64,000 nucleotides of DNA from Vreelandella andesensis (GTDB taxonomy: Bacteria; Pseudomonadota; Gammaproteobacteria; Pseudomonadales; Halomonadaceae). The notes below the pieces were generated by a model. The model made no database searches. It saw only the letters and a list, made by a program, of their open reading frames with translations, and was not told the origin of the DNA. A program made the translations under genes and the position numbers. The stretch spans positions 62,001 to 126,000 of the forward strand of contig NZ_RZHG01000015.1 of the NCBI RefSeq assembly GCF_003989795.1, in the 5' to 3' direction. This document shows positions 49,692-59,268 of this stretch, in pieces; within the stretch, counting starts at the first letter, position 1, and every line of letters starts with the position of its first letter.

Positions 49692-50309
49692 TTAGCTAAC
49701 CCCACTATATCGTCCTGGCTTGTGGTTCAGGGCAATGATTAAATTCAGCGTAAGTGCACCCAGCACCGAGTAACCGACGCGGTCTAGCGGTAGTTGAGTA
49801 AGTGCCACTAACAAAATGAGTGCATCGATGCCTAACTGCACGTAGCCCGCACGCAGGCCATGCTTTTGTTGCAGGTAAAGCGCCAGAATATTGATGCCAC
49901 CGAGGCTGGTACGATGACGAAACAGCATTAGCATACCGATCCCCATCAGCGCGCCGCCCATTAATGCGGCATACAGTGATGGCACGCCAGCAAACTGAAC
50001 CCACCCTTGGGTTAGTTCGGAAAATAGCGACACAAGGCCAATAGCGGCAAAGGTACGCAGCGTAAAACTCCAACCCATCCGCTTCACCGCTAGATAGTAA
50101 AAAGGCAGGTTGATCGCGAAAAACCATACACCAAATCCCCAGCCGGTGATGTAGTTTAAAAGCAGTGCCAACCCGGCAGTGCTGCCAGTAATTAGCACTG
50201 CGTGGGTATAAAAGGCCACGCCCAAAGCAACAAAAAACGTGCCCAACAGCATCGCCATAATGTCCTCATAGGGCTTATGAGGATCTTGAGTTAGATGATC
50301 TACCTGCAT
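49692..50309 (-). CDS. YitT family membrane protein
   Basis: 205 residues with about five or six hydrophobic segments. The YitT-type N-terminus is AMLLGTFFVALGVAFYTHA, followed by LITGSTAGLALLLNYITGWGFG, with the characteristic TGGTAGLA-like loop and GGINILALYLQ (GG-T-DI-A-like). Function unknown. AGGACG is before the ATG. The 143 bases after it, before the P450 gene, hold no feature I can support. Confidence 0.88.
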   Translation of the reverse strand: MQVDHLTQDPHKPYEDIMAMLLGTFFVALGVAFYTHAVLITGSTAGLALLLNYITGWGFGVWFFAINLPFYYLAVKRMGWSFTLRTFAAIGLVSLFSELTQGWVQFAGVPSLYAALMGGALMGIGMLMLFRHRTSLGGINILALYLQQKHGLRAGYVQLGIDALILLVALTQLPLDRVGYSVLGALTLNLIIALNHKPGRYSGVS

Positions 50310-50338
50310 GATGTCGTCCTAGATAAATAGACGGAAGC

Positions 50339-52138
50339 TTATAAGGGGCTAGCGTGTTCGACCATCAACTGTAGCGACTCGCGTCCTCGCCAACGGTTAC
50401 GATTGAGCTTATAGGCGCAGTGCAACGTATCACCTACGCTAAACGAGGGAAGCTCTCCTGGTGTTAGCGCTCGGAACCAAATGGCCTTGGTGGTCACCGC
50501 GCCCATGGAAAGCTCCATCATCAGGTGCGAACCTTCAGCACCTACCGGACGTAGTGCTTCGACAATAAAGCGTCCCTCAAACAGCGGTGGGTCAAACTCC
50601 CGCCCGTAAGGGCCAAGGGCTTCAACCTCGTTAAGCGTTACCAGAGACAGTTGCGACGTAGAAAGCTCACCATCCGTCCACAGCCTCGGGTAAAGCGGCG
50701 TATCGCCTAGCTGCTCACCAACCGCCTGTAAGAATGCGGCTTTAAAGGCCGCCAGTTGCTCTCTTGGTACGCCAACACCGGCTGCCCCACTGTGGCCACC
50801 AAAGCGCGGTAGCGCCTCGGGGGCTAGCTCAAAGGTGCGTTGCAGAGCATCCCTCAGGTGCAAACCATCGATCGAGCGGCCAGAACCGGTCAACATAGAA
50901 GGCGCCGCCGCACGGGTCAGCACCAGTGCTGGACGACCATAGGCCTGTACTAACCGTGAGGCGACAATACCTTGCACGCCAGGGTGACCATCTTCGAGCA
51001 ACACCACCACCGCAGGCTCATTGGCTTCCAGCGCCGAGACGGCAAGCGTACGCGCCTCTTCTGCCATGTCCGCCTCAATCGCCTTACGGGATTGATTGTC
51101 CTGGTCGAGCACCTCTAGCTGACGGTTGGCGACACTATCGCTTTCAGCCAACATAAAGTGCAGCGCCGCATAGGGGTCATCTAACCGCGAGCGGGCGTTA
51201 ATTCTTGGCCCCATTTGAAACGCCAACGTTTCGGCATTAAATGGCACACTATCTGCCCCGAGCCGCGTCGCCATAGCGCGCCAACAGGCAGCATCCATGC
51301 GGTTGATCAGCATTAATCCGTGGCTTACTACCGCGCGGTTAGCCGGACTACCACCCAGAGAAACACAGTCCGCTACGGTGCCCAACGCGACGTAAGAGAG
51401 CCACGGCGACAGTTTAGGCGTCGCATCAGGCAACGCCCCCCATTCAATCAAAACGCCACGGGCAAGCGACATCAAAAGCCACGCCACCATGCACCCTGCA
51501 ATGGTTTTATCGGGGTAGTCACAATCACTGCGCGTGGGGTTAACGCAGGCGTAGGCGGAAGATGGTGGGCCTTCCAACGGCAGCGCGTGGTGGTCGCTGA
51601 CCACCACATCAATACCAGCGGCTTTTAATCGTGCGATACGGGGCTCGTCGGAGCTACCGCAGTCGGCCGTAATCACCAGCGAGGGCAATGGTTTTAAACC
51701 CAGCGTGCGCTCTACCAGCGGCAAACTGATGCCATAGCCATCGTGGATACGGTGGCCAATCAAACTGTGTAACTTGTGTTCGGGTACGCCAAATAACTCC
51801 ACCAACGTGCGCCGAATTACTACGTGGGAGGTAATACCGTCCACATCGTAGTCAGTGAGGATACCAATGGACTCCCGTTCTGCCACTGCTTGGGCAATAC
51901 GTTCCGCGGCACGACGGCCATCGGCTAGCTTTTCTGGGTGCGTCAAGTAGCGCAAGCTCGGCGCCACTAGCGGTGCGAGGTCACCCGTATAACCCTGCAA
52001 TCGAGAGGCCAATAGCCGTGCCTGTAGCTCGCTTAAGCCTTCCGCTTGGGCGCGCACATAGACAGCCTCGTCCAACGGACGAGGCTCTAAGCGTGGCTGG
52101 TTAGCGTTCTGCTGAATGAGCGTTGCTTCGTCGACCAT
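50339..52138 (-). CDS. recJ: single-stranded-DNA-specific 5'-3' exonuclease RecJ
   Basis: DHH-family nuclease in recombination and mismatch repair. 599 residues (E. coli 577). Metal motifs: ILTDYDVDGITSHVV, LVITADCGSS, VVSDHHALPLEG (DHH). The DHHA1 motif near the C-terminus is GFGGHSGAAG-like, seen here as RFGGHSGAAGVGV. The ATG at 52138 comes six bases after the thrC stop, so it is the distal gene of xerD-dsbC-hom-thrC-recJ. In many relatives prfB and lysS follow directly; here about 8 kb intervene. Confidence 0.96.
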   Translation of the reverse strand: MVDEATLIQQNANQPRLEPRPLDEAVYVRAQAEGLSELQARLLASRLQGYTGDLAPLVAPSLRYLTHPEKLADGRRAAERIAQAVAERESIGILTDYDVDGITSHVVIRRTLVELFGVPEHKLHSLIGHRIHDGYGISLPLVERTLGLKPLPSLVITADCGSSDEPRIARLKAAGIDVVVSDHHALPLEGPPSSAYACVNPTRSDCDYPDKTIAGCMVAWLLMSLARGVLIEWGALPDATPKLSPWLSYVALGTVADCVSLGGSPANRAVVSHGLMLINRMDAACWRAMATRLGADSVPFNAETLAFQMGPRINARSRLDDPYAALHFMLAESDSVANRQLEVLDQDNQSRKAIEADMAEEARTLAVSALEANEPAVVVLLEDGHPGVQGIVASRLVQAYGRPALVLTRAAAPSMLTGSGRSIDGLHLRDALQRTFELAPEALPRFGGHSGAAGVGVPREQLAAFKAAFLQAVGEQLGDTPLYPRLWTDGELSTSQLSLVTLNEVEALGPYGREFDPPLFEGRFIVEALRPVGAEGSHLMMELSMGAVTTKAIWFRALTPGELPSFSVGDTLHCAYKLNRNRWRGRESLQLMVEHASPL

Positions 52139-52144
52139 GACGCC

Positions 52145-53533
52145 TCAGCGCCGATTGTCAGCGACAAACTGCTGCACGACACTTAGCTCAGCTGGCAGCA
52201 CCGTGTAACGCTCTTCGCGCTCAAGCAGATCATCCATATGGGTGGGCAACGGCACGCCCTGGAAGCCAGCCTTGACCACGGCTTCAGCAAATTTCGCCGG
52301 GTGAGCGGTAGCCAACGTAATCACTGGCGTTGTGGTATCCACACGTGCCCGCTCGGCAGCGCGATAGCCGGTAGCCGTATGAGGGTCAAGAATCTCACCA
52401 GTCCGGTGGTGGGCTTCACGAATGACTTCCAGAATGGTCGCATCGTCAACGCTATGGCTGGTGAATTTTTCACGCAACTTGGCCAGCGGTGCATCAGCAA
52501 GCGCCGTTGGCTCTTGCTGGAAGCGTTCTAGCAGCGCTGCCACAGCAGCCCCATCGCGGTCATAAGCGTCAAACAGCAAACGCTCAAAGTTGGAAGAGAC
52601 AACGATGTCCATTGAGGGCGCAAGGGTCGCTGCTAACTCTTGCTTGGAAAAGTCATTGGCGGCCAGCGTACGGTGCAGAATGTCGTTGGCGTTGGTGGCA
52701 ATAATGAATTGCTTCACCGGAAGACCCATTTTGAACGCCATGTAACCTGCGAAGACGTTACCGAAGTTAGCCGACGGTACGCAGAAACTTACTTCCCGAT
52801 GAGGCGCGCCCAATGCAACGCCCGCAGCGATGTAGTAAACAATCTGCGCCATGATGCGCGCCCAGTTGATCGAATTCACTGCCACCAGACGCGTGCCCTT
52901 CAAGAAATCTTGATTAGCAAAGCTCGCCTTAACCATTGCCTGGGCATCATCAAAATTGCCTTCGATAGCAACATTGAAAACATTGTTGGCCAACACCGAG
53001 GTCATCTGGCGGCGCTGCACCTCTGAAACGCGGTTGTGCGGGTGAAGGATAAAAATATCAAGATTATCGCAGTGGCGACAGCCTTCAATGGCGGCTGACC
53101 CGGTATCTCCAGACGTCGCCCCCATAATCACAGCACGCTCGCCACTCTTTTTCAGGAAGTGATCCAGCAGCCGCCCTAGCAGCTGCAGCGCGACATCTTT
53201 AAACGCTAACGTTGGTCCGTGGAACTGCTCTAGCAGGAAGTGATTAGCATCCAGCTGCTTTAGCGGCACAACGGCGTCATGGTTGAAAGTGGCGTAGGCT
53301 TCTGTGACCAATCGGCGGAAAGTATCGTCGTCAATTTCGCCATTTACGAACGGCTTCATGACCCGAAAAGCAATCTCGGCGTAGGAAAGACCGGCCATGC
53401 TGGCAAGCTCTTCCTTAGAGAATTCGGGCAGTGTTTCCGGCACATAAAGTCCGCCGTCGCTGGCCATCCCGGTTAACACCACTTCTTCGAAGGAAAGCGC
53501 AGGCGCTTGCCCGCGCGTACTAATGTAGCGCAT
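52145..53533 (-). CDS. thrC: threonine synthase
   Basis: PLP enzyme that converts O-phosphohomoserine to threonine. 462 residues, the longer group found in Pseudomonas. N-terminal MRYISTRGQAPALSFEEV; PLP lysine in PTLAFKDVALQLL; the phosphate-binding ATSGDTGSAA; and the VPSANFGNVFAGY loop. Three bases separate it from hom; both serve the aspartate-to-threonine branch. Confidence 0.97.
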   Translation of the reverse strand: MRYISTRGQAPALSFEEVVLTGMASDGGLYVPETLPEFSKEELASMAGLSYAEIAFRVMKPFVNGEIDDDTFRRLVTEAYATFNHDAVVPLKQLDANHFLLEQFHGPTLAFKDVALQLLGRLLDHFLKKSGERAVIMGATSGDTGSAAIEGCRHCDNLDIFILHPHNRVSEVQRRQMTSVLANNVFNVAIEGNFDDAQAMVKASFANQDFLKGTRLVAVNSINWARIMAQIVYYIAAGVALGAPHREVSFCVPSANFGNVFAGYMAFKMGLPVKQFIIATNANDILHRTLAANDFSKQELAATLAPSMDIVVSSNFERLLFDAYDRDGAAVAALLERFQQEPTALADAPLAKLREKFTSHSVDDATILEVIREAHHRTGEILDPHTATGYRAAERARVDTTTPVITLATAHPAKFAEAVVKAGFQGVPLPTHMDDLLEREERYTVLPAELSVVQQFVADNRR

Positions 53534-53536
53534 GAA

Positions 53537-54853
53537 TTACTCTCCTTCGCTCAAGCTTTCAACCCGAATGCGCGTAACGGGGCCAGCAATATCCGCCATA
53601 GATTCGATCTCGCGGATGGCGTCGTTCATCTGCTTTTCTTTCGTACGGTGGGTCAGCAAAATGATCGGCACTAGCTCACCTTCAGTGGCCTCTTTCTGAA
53701 TCAGTGCTTCAATAGAAATGCCCTGCTCAGCGAGAATAGTGGCAACACGTGCCAGCACGCCAGGACGATCTACCGCCAGCAAGCGAAGGTAGTACGCCGT
53801 GATGATGTCTTCCATCGGCATAATCGGCAGCTGGCTCGAATCATCGTCGATACCGCTAAACGCTAAGTAAGGAACGCGATAACGGTGGTCGGTGGAAATA
53901 TCACGGGCAACATCTAATAAGTCGGCCACGACGGCAGATGCAGTCGGCTCAGCGCCAGCACCCGCACCGTAGTAAAGCGTTGGACCAACCGCATCACCCA
54001 TAACAGCAATCGCATTTTTAACGCCGTGCACATTGGCTAGCAGACGCTCTTTAGGAATCAATGTCGGGTGAACTCGCAGCTCTAGCCCATGATCAGTACG
54101 TTTTGAAAGACCCAGATGCTTAATGACATAGCCTAGGTTATCTGCTTGCTCGACATCTTCAGCGGTAATGCGAGAAATCCCTTCGGTATAGGCTTTCTCA
54201 AACTGCAGCGGCACGCCGTAAGCAATCGACGCTAGGATCGTGAGTTTATGAGCGGCATCAATGCCCTCTACATCAAACGTGGGGTCTGCTTCGGCATAAC
54301 CTAGCGCCTGAGCTTCGGCCAATACGTCTTCAAAAGCACGGCCTTCGTCGCGCATATGCGTCAGAATGTAGTTGCCAGTGCCATTAATAATCCCAGCAAC
54401 CCACTCGATGCGGTTAGCGCCAAGACCTTCGCGCAGTGATTTAATGACCGGAATACCACCAGCAACCGCCGCTTCAAAGGCAACAATGACGCCTTTTTCA
54501 TGAGCAGCGCGGAAAATTTCATTACCGTGAACAGCAATCAGCGCCTTATTGGCGGTCACGACGTGTTTGCCATTCTCAATTGCCGTCAGTACCAATTCAC
54601 GGGCGATATCGTAGCCACCAATCAACTCTACCAGCACGTCCACATTGGGGTTATTAGCTACCTCAAACACGTCAGAAGTCGCATTAATGCCGGTAATATC
54701 GCAGTCAGGATGAACACTGCGGTGGGCAACCTGCTCAATCACAATCGGGCGGCCTGCACGACGGCTGATGTCATCAGCGTTACGCGTTAATACGTTAAAT
54801 GTACCGCCACCGACCGTACCTAACCCACAAATGCCTACTCTTACCGGTTTCAA
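53537..54853 (-). CDS. hom: homoserine dehydrogenase
   Basis: Reduces aspartate semialdehyde to homoserine. 438 residues with a C-terminal ACT domain (LAVDRPGVLARVATIL) for threonine feedback. NAD(P) loop VGICGLGTVGGG; ELIGGYDIARE and NKALIA; catalytic Lys region YAEADPTFDVEGIDAAHK. I place the start at the TTG 54853, with GGGGAAG about five bases upstream and LKPVRVGIC aligning with the usual N-terminus. A GTG at 54928 in frame would add 25 residues and has no ribosome site at proper distance. Monofunctional, with no fused aspartokinase. Confidence 0.94.
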   Translation of the reverse strand: MKPVRVGICGLGTVGGGTFNVLTRNADDISRRAGRPIVIEQVAHRSVHPDCDITGINATSDVFEVANNPNVDVLVELIGGYDIARELVLTAIENGKHVVTANKALIAVHGNEIFRAAHEKGVIVAFEAAVAGGIPVIKSLREGLGANRIEWVAGIINGTGNYILTHMRDEGRAFEDVLAEAQALGYAEADPTFDVEGIDAAHKLTILASIAYGVPLQFEKAYTEGISRITAEDVEQADNLGYVIKHLGLSKRTDHGLELRVHPTLIPKERLLANVHGVKNAIAVMGDAVGPTLYYGAGAGAEPTASAVVADLLDVARDISTDHRYRVPYLAFSGIDDDSSQLPIMPMEDIITAYYLRLLAVDRPGVLARVATILAEQGISIEALIQKEATEGELVPIILLTHRTKEKQMNDAIREIESMADIAGPVTRIRVESLSEGE

Positions 54854-54939
54854 AATACTTCCCCTTTCGTGATGGGCAACCACAGGTGCTGCCTCTTTAA
54901 TCAGTGTCTCAGCGCTATCGTTCGTCACTTCTCGTGACG

Positions 54940-55698
54940 TTATTCGTCTTCTAAGCCTAACATGCTAACAAGCCGGTCGGGGGGTACAAACCCCGGGACC
55001 ATTTGCCCGTCGGGTAACACAATGGCGGGTGTGCCTTGTACGCCAACAACTTTACCTAATTCATATTGATCGGCAACAGGGTTGTCGCAGTTTGCTGAAG
55101 CCGCAAGGGTTTGGCCCTGCTTAGCTTGCGTCATAGCCTCGCTACGGTTGTCCGAACACCACACTTGCTCTAGCGTCGTTGCAGCGCCACTTCCCATACC
55201 CGCGCGGGGAAATGCCATATAGTGCACCGCGATGCCCCGCTCGTTAAGCTCAGGCACCGTTTCATGCAAACGTTCACAGTAAGGGCAGGTTGGGTCGGTA
55301 AATACGATTACCGTGGCTTTAGGCACCTCGACGCCTTGGAAAACTACCCGATCGCCTGTTGGCATGGAAGCAAGTGCTGCTGCCCTTTCTTGATTACGCG
55401 CCTGCTCGGTTAAGTTAACTAGTCCATTATCCGCGTTTTGATAGAGGTCCCCTACCAAAAAATGGCTGCCATCAGCGTTGGAGTAAAAGGACTCTCCACT
55501 TTCCAGAATGACGTGGTATACCCCATCCATCGGCGTTGTGTTGACCTGCTCTACCGGCATTGGCTGGCCGTTAACTTGTAACGTTTCTGCCAGACGTTCG
55601 GACACGGCATCGGCACTAGCAACAGCAGGTAGCAAGCAACCCGCCAACGCTAACCAAGGAACACAGGATTTAGCAACTAAAAACATACGTTGATGCAT
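54940..55698 (-). CDS. dsbC: thiol:disulfide interchange protein DsbC
   Basis: Periplasmic disulfide isomerase. About 252 residues from ATG 55698 (MHQRMFLVAKS). A signal peptide ends near VASADA. The N-terminal dimerisation domain has VYHVILESGESFYSN; the thioredoxin domain has FTDPTCPYCERLHE (CPYC active site) and the cis-Pro in VQGTPAIVLPDGQMVPG. A second pair (CSDN, NCDN) probably forms a structural disulfide. Directly downstream of xerD; kept reduced by DsbD, which is not in the window. Confidence 0.94.
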   Translation of the reverse strand: MHQRMFLVAKSCVPWLALAGCLLPAVASADAVSERLAETLQVNGQPMPVEQVNTTPMDGVYHVILESGESFYSNADGSHFLVGDLYQNADNGLVNLTEQARNQERAAALASMPTGDRVVFQGVEVPKATVIVFTDPTCPYCERLHETVPELNERGIAVHYMAFPRAGMGSGAATTLEQVWCSDNRSEAMTQAKQGQTLAASANCDNPVADQYELGKVVGVQGTPAIVLPDGQMVPGFVPPDRLVSMLGLEDE

Positions 55699-55705
55699 TG
55701 TATCT

Positions 55706-56587
55706 TCAACCTCGCGGATGGTGTTCGGCATGCAACTGCTCCAAGCGCGCTTGGGCAACATGCGTATAAATTTGCGTTGTGGATAGATCGCTATGACCTA
55801 ACAACAGCTGTACGACCCGCAAATTAGCACCATGATTCAATAAATGGGTGGCAAACGCGTGTCGCAATGTATGAGGCGACAAAGGGCGAGTAATTTCCGC
55901 AGTGATAGCATGAGCTTTAATGCGGTGCCAAAACGTTTGCCGAGTCATGGCTTTATCTGCACGACCAGGAAACAGCGCGGGCCGAGTAGGGTCTTGCATC
56001 AATGCGGGACGAGCCGTTTTTAAGTAGCGCTCTATCCATTCGGCTGCTTCTTCGCCCATTGGCACCAGCCGATCCTTGTCGCCTTTCCCTCTTACGCGAA
56101 CGACCCCTTGGCGAAGATTAACCGCGTCGCCAGTCAAACCAACCAATTCCGAAACGCGCAGCCCACAGGCATAGAGCAGCTCAAGCATCGTGCGGTCGCG
56201 AATCCCCAGTGAGGTGCTAACGTCAGGAGCTAGCAACAGACGTTCGACCTCCTCCTCTTCCAAGGTATTCGGCAAACTGGGGCGTACCCGCGGCAGCGCC
56301 ACATTGGCGAGCGGGTCGCTGGCGATATGCCCATAGAGCCGCGCCCAACGATAAAAGCTGCGCAGCGACGATAATAACCGTGCATTGCTACGCAGTTGAT
56401 ACCCCTGCTCTCGGCGCAATTCTAACCACTCACTAAAACGCTCAGACGAAGGGGTTAACAAGGTTTCCCCTGAGCTTTCGAGTTGCTGTTGCCAAGCCGT
56501 TAAGTCGTGCCGATAGGCCGCTAACGTATGGTCGCTTGCCCCTTGCTCCAACCACAAGGCATCCAGATAGGCATCTATTACGCTCAT
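55706..56587 (-). CDS. xerD: site-specific tyrosine recombinase XerD
   Basis: Resolves chromosome dimers at dif with XerC under FtsK. 293 residues (E. coli 298). N-terminal SAM-like core-binding domain (TLAAYRHDLTAWQ). Catalytic residues: Arg in YACGLRVSEL, Lys in RVRGKGDKDRLVP, HTLRHAFATHLL (His, Arg), LLGHSDLSTTQIYTH (His and Tyr nucleophile). The neighbourhood xerD-dsbC-recJ is as in E. coli, which favours XerD over XerC. Confidence 0.96.
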   Translation of the reverse strand: MSVIDAYLDALWLEQGASDHTLAAYRHDLTAWQQQLESSGETLLTPSSERFSEWLELRREQGYQLRSNARLLSSLRSFYRWARLYGHIASDPLANVALPRVRPSLPNTLEEEEVERLLLAPDVSTSLGIRDRTMLELLYACGLRVSELVGLTGDAVNLRQGVVRVRGKGDKDRLVPMGEEAAEWIERYLKTARPALMQDPTRPALFPGRADKAMTRQTFWHRIKAHAITAEITRPLSPHTLRHAFATHLLNHGANLRVVQLLLGHSDLSTTQIYTHVAQARLEQLHAEHHPRG

Positions 56588-56621
56588 AGGCTAACGGTCT
56601 CTTGACGGTGGTACCAGACAA

Positions 56622-56656
56622 ACAAAAACCCCGTACCGCAAAGCGGTGACGGGGTC
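56622..56656 (-). terminator. rplS terminator
   Basis: Stem of ACCCCGT and ACGGGGT with an inner ACCGC/GCGGT pairing, followed on the minus strand by TTTTTGTTTG. About 55 bases past the rplS stop. Confidence 0.85.
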
Positions 56657-56712
56657 TTGGTATCCGAGCACTACGCATGTCAAAACAGCGTGCGCCCGTG
56701 AAAAAGTGGCAG

Positions 56713-57075
56713 TTAAGCCAGCTTTTCCTTGATACGCGCTGACTTACCGCTGCGCTCGCGCAGGTAGTACAGCTTGGCTTGACGAACGTCACCGCGGCGC
56801 TTGACTTCAATCGAGTCAACCAACGGGCTGTAGGTCTGGAAAGTACGCTCAACACCAACACCGTGAGAGATTTTACGCACGGTGAAAGCAGAGTTCAGGC
56901 CACGGTTACGCTTACCGATAACCACACCTTCAAACGCCTGCAGACGCTCACGAGTACCTTCCTTTACTTTAACCTGAACGACAATAGTGTCGCCCGGTGC
57001 AAAGGCCGGAATCTCTTTACCCATTTGCTCGGATTCGATCGCCTGGATCACCTTGTTCTTGCTACTCATTTTCAT
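56713..57075 (-). CDS. rplS: 50S ribosomal protein L19
   Basis: 120 residues, starting [15 protein letters not shown], with the L19 core [39 protein letters not shown] and [26 protein letters not shown] before the ATG. Last gene of rpsP-rimM-trmD-rplS. The 172-base gap after trmD has no gene. Confidence 0.98.
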   Translation of the reverse strand: MKMSSKNKVIQAIESEQMGKEIPAFAPGDTIVVQVKVKEGTRERLQAFEGVVIGKRNRGLNSAFTVRKISHGVGVERTFQTYSPLVDSIEVKRRGDVRQAKLYYLRERSGKSARIKEKLA

Positions 57076-57247
57076 ACTCCTAAATAACGTAATGATTTGC
57101 CACGCAGTTGTGGAAGGGGCAAACCGTGATCCCGGCGCTCGAAGCGAGCTTCGCGGGAGTCGTTATGGGTGACGCAGGTACGCAGGCTTACTGTCAAGTC
57201 GACTATCAACCTTATCTGCCCTGCACCGCCGCTCTGTCCTATGCAAT

Positions 57248-58114
57248 CTACTTAGTTGACAGAGCGTGTTCCTCGATAAACTCGTTTAGAAGCCGCTTTT
57301 GCTCGGCGTCCAGTGTGCGCCCCGCCAATAGATCAGGGCGACGCTGCCATGTCCGGCCTAATGACTGCTTTAACCGCCAGCGCTTGATAGCTGCATGATT
57401 ACCACTTAACAACACATCAGGCACTTGTCGCCCGTCGATCATCTCAGGACGGGTATAGTGCGGACAGTCCAATAGACCATCATTGAACGAGTCTTCGATG
57501 GCGGAATCCTGGTGGCCCAATACACCGGGTACCAAACGTGCCGCCGCGTCAATTAGCACCATTGCTGGCAGCTCACCGCCGCTCAACACATAGTCACCAA
57601 TTGACCATTCTTCATCAATGTCACTTTCCACCACGCGCTCATCAATGCCTTCATAGCGCCCAGCAACCACGACTAACGGGCCAGCTGAGGCGAGCGCTTG
57701 AACTCCCTGCTGATCCAGCTTGCGCCCTTGGGGCGAAAGGTAGATCACTGTTGGCGATTGTCCCGTTGCCTGCTCTGCTCGTTGCCGAGCATCAAAGATA
57801 GCAGCACGCAGGGTGTCTACCTTCATTAGCATACCGGGGCCGCCACCATAGGGGCGATCGTCTACGCTGCGATGACGGTCGGTGGCGTAGTCACGCGGGT
57901 TCCAGAATTCCAGGGCAATTCGCTGTTTCTCTACCGCTCGACCGACCACACCTTGCTGGGTAATCGCATCAAACATCTCTGGGAACAGCGATACCACACC
58001 AATCCACATCGCAGGAGCATCCGTTACACTGCGTTCTTCACCGTTTGCTTCAGTAACGGTTGAATCAGTTGCCGTAAGCTCGCTTAACAACGGCTTGCTC
58101 AACCCTGTTTTCAA
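57248..58114 (-). CDS. trmD: tRNA (guanine37-N1)-methyltransferase
   Basis: SPOUT trefoil-knot enzyme that makes m1G37 and prevents +1 frameshifts. The conserved fold begins [42 protein letters not shown] and [15 protein letters not shown] form the knot and SAM pocket. I report the TTG at 58114, which overlaps the rimM stop (TTGA), for 288 residues; this includes a 35-residue Ser/Thr/Glu-rich extension. The ATG at 58009 would give 253 residues, nearly E. coli length (255), and is a serious alternative. Confidence 0.93.
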   Translation of the reverse strand: MKTGLSKPLLSELTATDSTVTEANGEERSVTDAPAMWIGVVSLFPEMFDAITQQGVVGRAVEKQRIALEFWNPRDYATDRHRSVDDRPYGGGPGMLMKVDTLRAAIFDARQRAEQATGQSPTVIYLSPQGRKLDQQGVQALASAGPLVVVAGRYEGIDERVVESDIDEEWSIGDYVLSGGELPAMVLIDAAARLVPGVLGHQDSAIEDSFNDGLLDCPHYTRPEMIDGRQVPDVLLSGNHAAIKRWRLKQSLGRTWQRRPDLLAGRTLDAEQKRLLNEFIEEHALSTK

Positions 58115-58656
58115 AATTCAGGATCCCAATTCACGACCATACGGCCATCTTCGAGGCTGATTTCAACAATTACATCATCGGGCAAAAAGGGTAACAGCCG
58201 CTCACGCTTATCGATTGCGTCATTATCACCGCGTACCACCATGACATCGTTCGCGCCGGTTTCAAACAAGTAACTGACTTGCCCTAACCGCTCGCCTGAC
58301 TGAGTAAAGACAGTTAAGCCTTCAAGCTCATGCCAGTAATACTCATCATCGGAAAGCGTAGGCAGTGCCTCTTTCGGCATCACGATATCCGTTTGCGCCA
58401 GCGCTTCGGCTGCCGTTCGGTCATCAACACCTTTCAGTTGCACCACAAGACCTTTGCCTTGCCGACGTCCCTGAATAACGGTCATGCACGTTAAGGATTC
58501 TCCTTGGCGCACCCACCATTCGGGGTATTCCATGATGCTGTCTATGGGATTGGTATAGGAGTAAACCTTAAGCCAACCTTTAATCCCGTGAGGGCTGGTT
58601 AGCTTACCAAGCACCACATGTGCGTCGTCTGTATGGCTAGTTTCAAAACGCGTCAT
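58111..58656 (-). CDS. rimM: ribosome maturation factor RimM
   Basis: Assists 30S head assembly through S19. 181 residues from ATG 58656 (GGAG nine bases upstream). N-terminal domain [21 protein letters not shown]-terminal PRC barrel with [31 protein letters not shown] and [19 protein letters not shown]. The stop overlaps the trmD start. Confidence 0.95.
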   Translation of the reverse strand: MTRFETSHTDDAHVVLGKLTSPHGIKGWLKVYSYTNPIDSIMEYPEWWVRQGESLTCMTVIQGRRQGKGLVVQLKGVDDRTAAEALAQTDIVMPKEALPTLSDDEYYWHELEGLTVFTQSGERLGQVSYLFETGANDVMVVRGDNDAIDKRERLLPFLPDDVIVEISLEDGRMVVNWDPEF

Positions 58657-58729
58657 CGACGACCGCTCCAACAAATTACAACGACAACATCACCTACTAT
58701 CACTTACTGAAAAGCACGTATTGACAGAC

Positions 58730-58978
58730 TTAAGCCTGTTTACGCGCTTCTTTAACCAGCTCAGCAACACGACCAGACAACTGGGCGCCTTGGCTCTGCC
58801 AGTGAGTAACACGCTCAAGATCGACGCGTAGACGCTCTTCTTGACCACGGGCAACCGGGTTGAAGAAGCCGATACGCTCGATAAAACGACCATCACGGGC
58901 GTTGCGAGAATCAGTAACAGTCAGGTGATAAAAGGGACGCTTTTTGGCGCCACCACGTGCCAAACGAATGGTAACCAT
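58730..58978 (-). CDS. rpsP: 30S ribosomal protein S16
   Basis: 82 residues: [28 protein letters not shown] and the [20 protein letters not shown] helix. First gene of the rpsP-rimM-trmD-rplS operon, with a plausible promoter at 59048-59075. Confidence 0.98.
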   Translation of the reverse strand: MVTIRLARGGAKKRPFYHLTVTDSRNARDGRFIERIGFFNPVARGQEERLRVDLERVTHWQSQGAQLSGRVAELVKEARKQA

Positions 58979-59047
58979 ACGATAACTATCCTTCGGTTGA
59001 GGTTACGAGAGTGTGAAATAGCGCAGTTCGCTAACAGAACACTCGTC

Positions 59048-59075
59048 ATACTATTTTCTCGGCACTGCAGATCAA
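59048..59075 (-). promoter_or_regulatory. candidate promoter for the rpsP operon
   Basis: On the minus strand TTGATC (59070-59075), 16 bases, TAGTAT (59048-59053), giving a leader of about 60 bases. The rest of the 290-base ffh-rpsP gap shows nothing I can name. Confidence 0.5.
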
Positions 59076-59268
59076 AATCAGTGATTCGCTGCGTACCGTC
59101 AGGATCTTCACTGGCAGATAGTAAAGCGATGCTTACGCATTTTTGCCAACACCCACGCATGAAGAGGCCGCATTCTACGCAAATGCGCTCTGCTTGGAAA
59201 GCCTGGCAGCCAGAAAACTCTTAGGCCGTCAACCTTCCCAAGCACGTTACAACATTGCTAACGATGGC

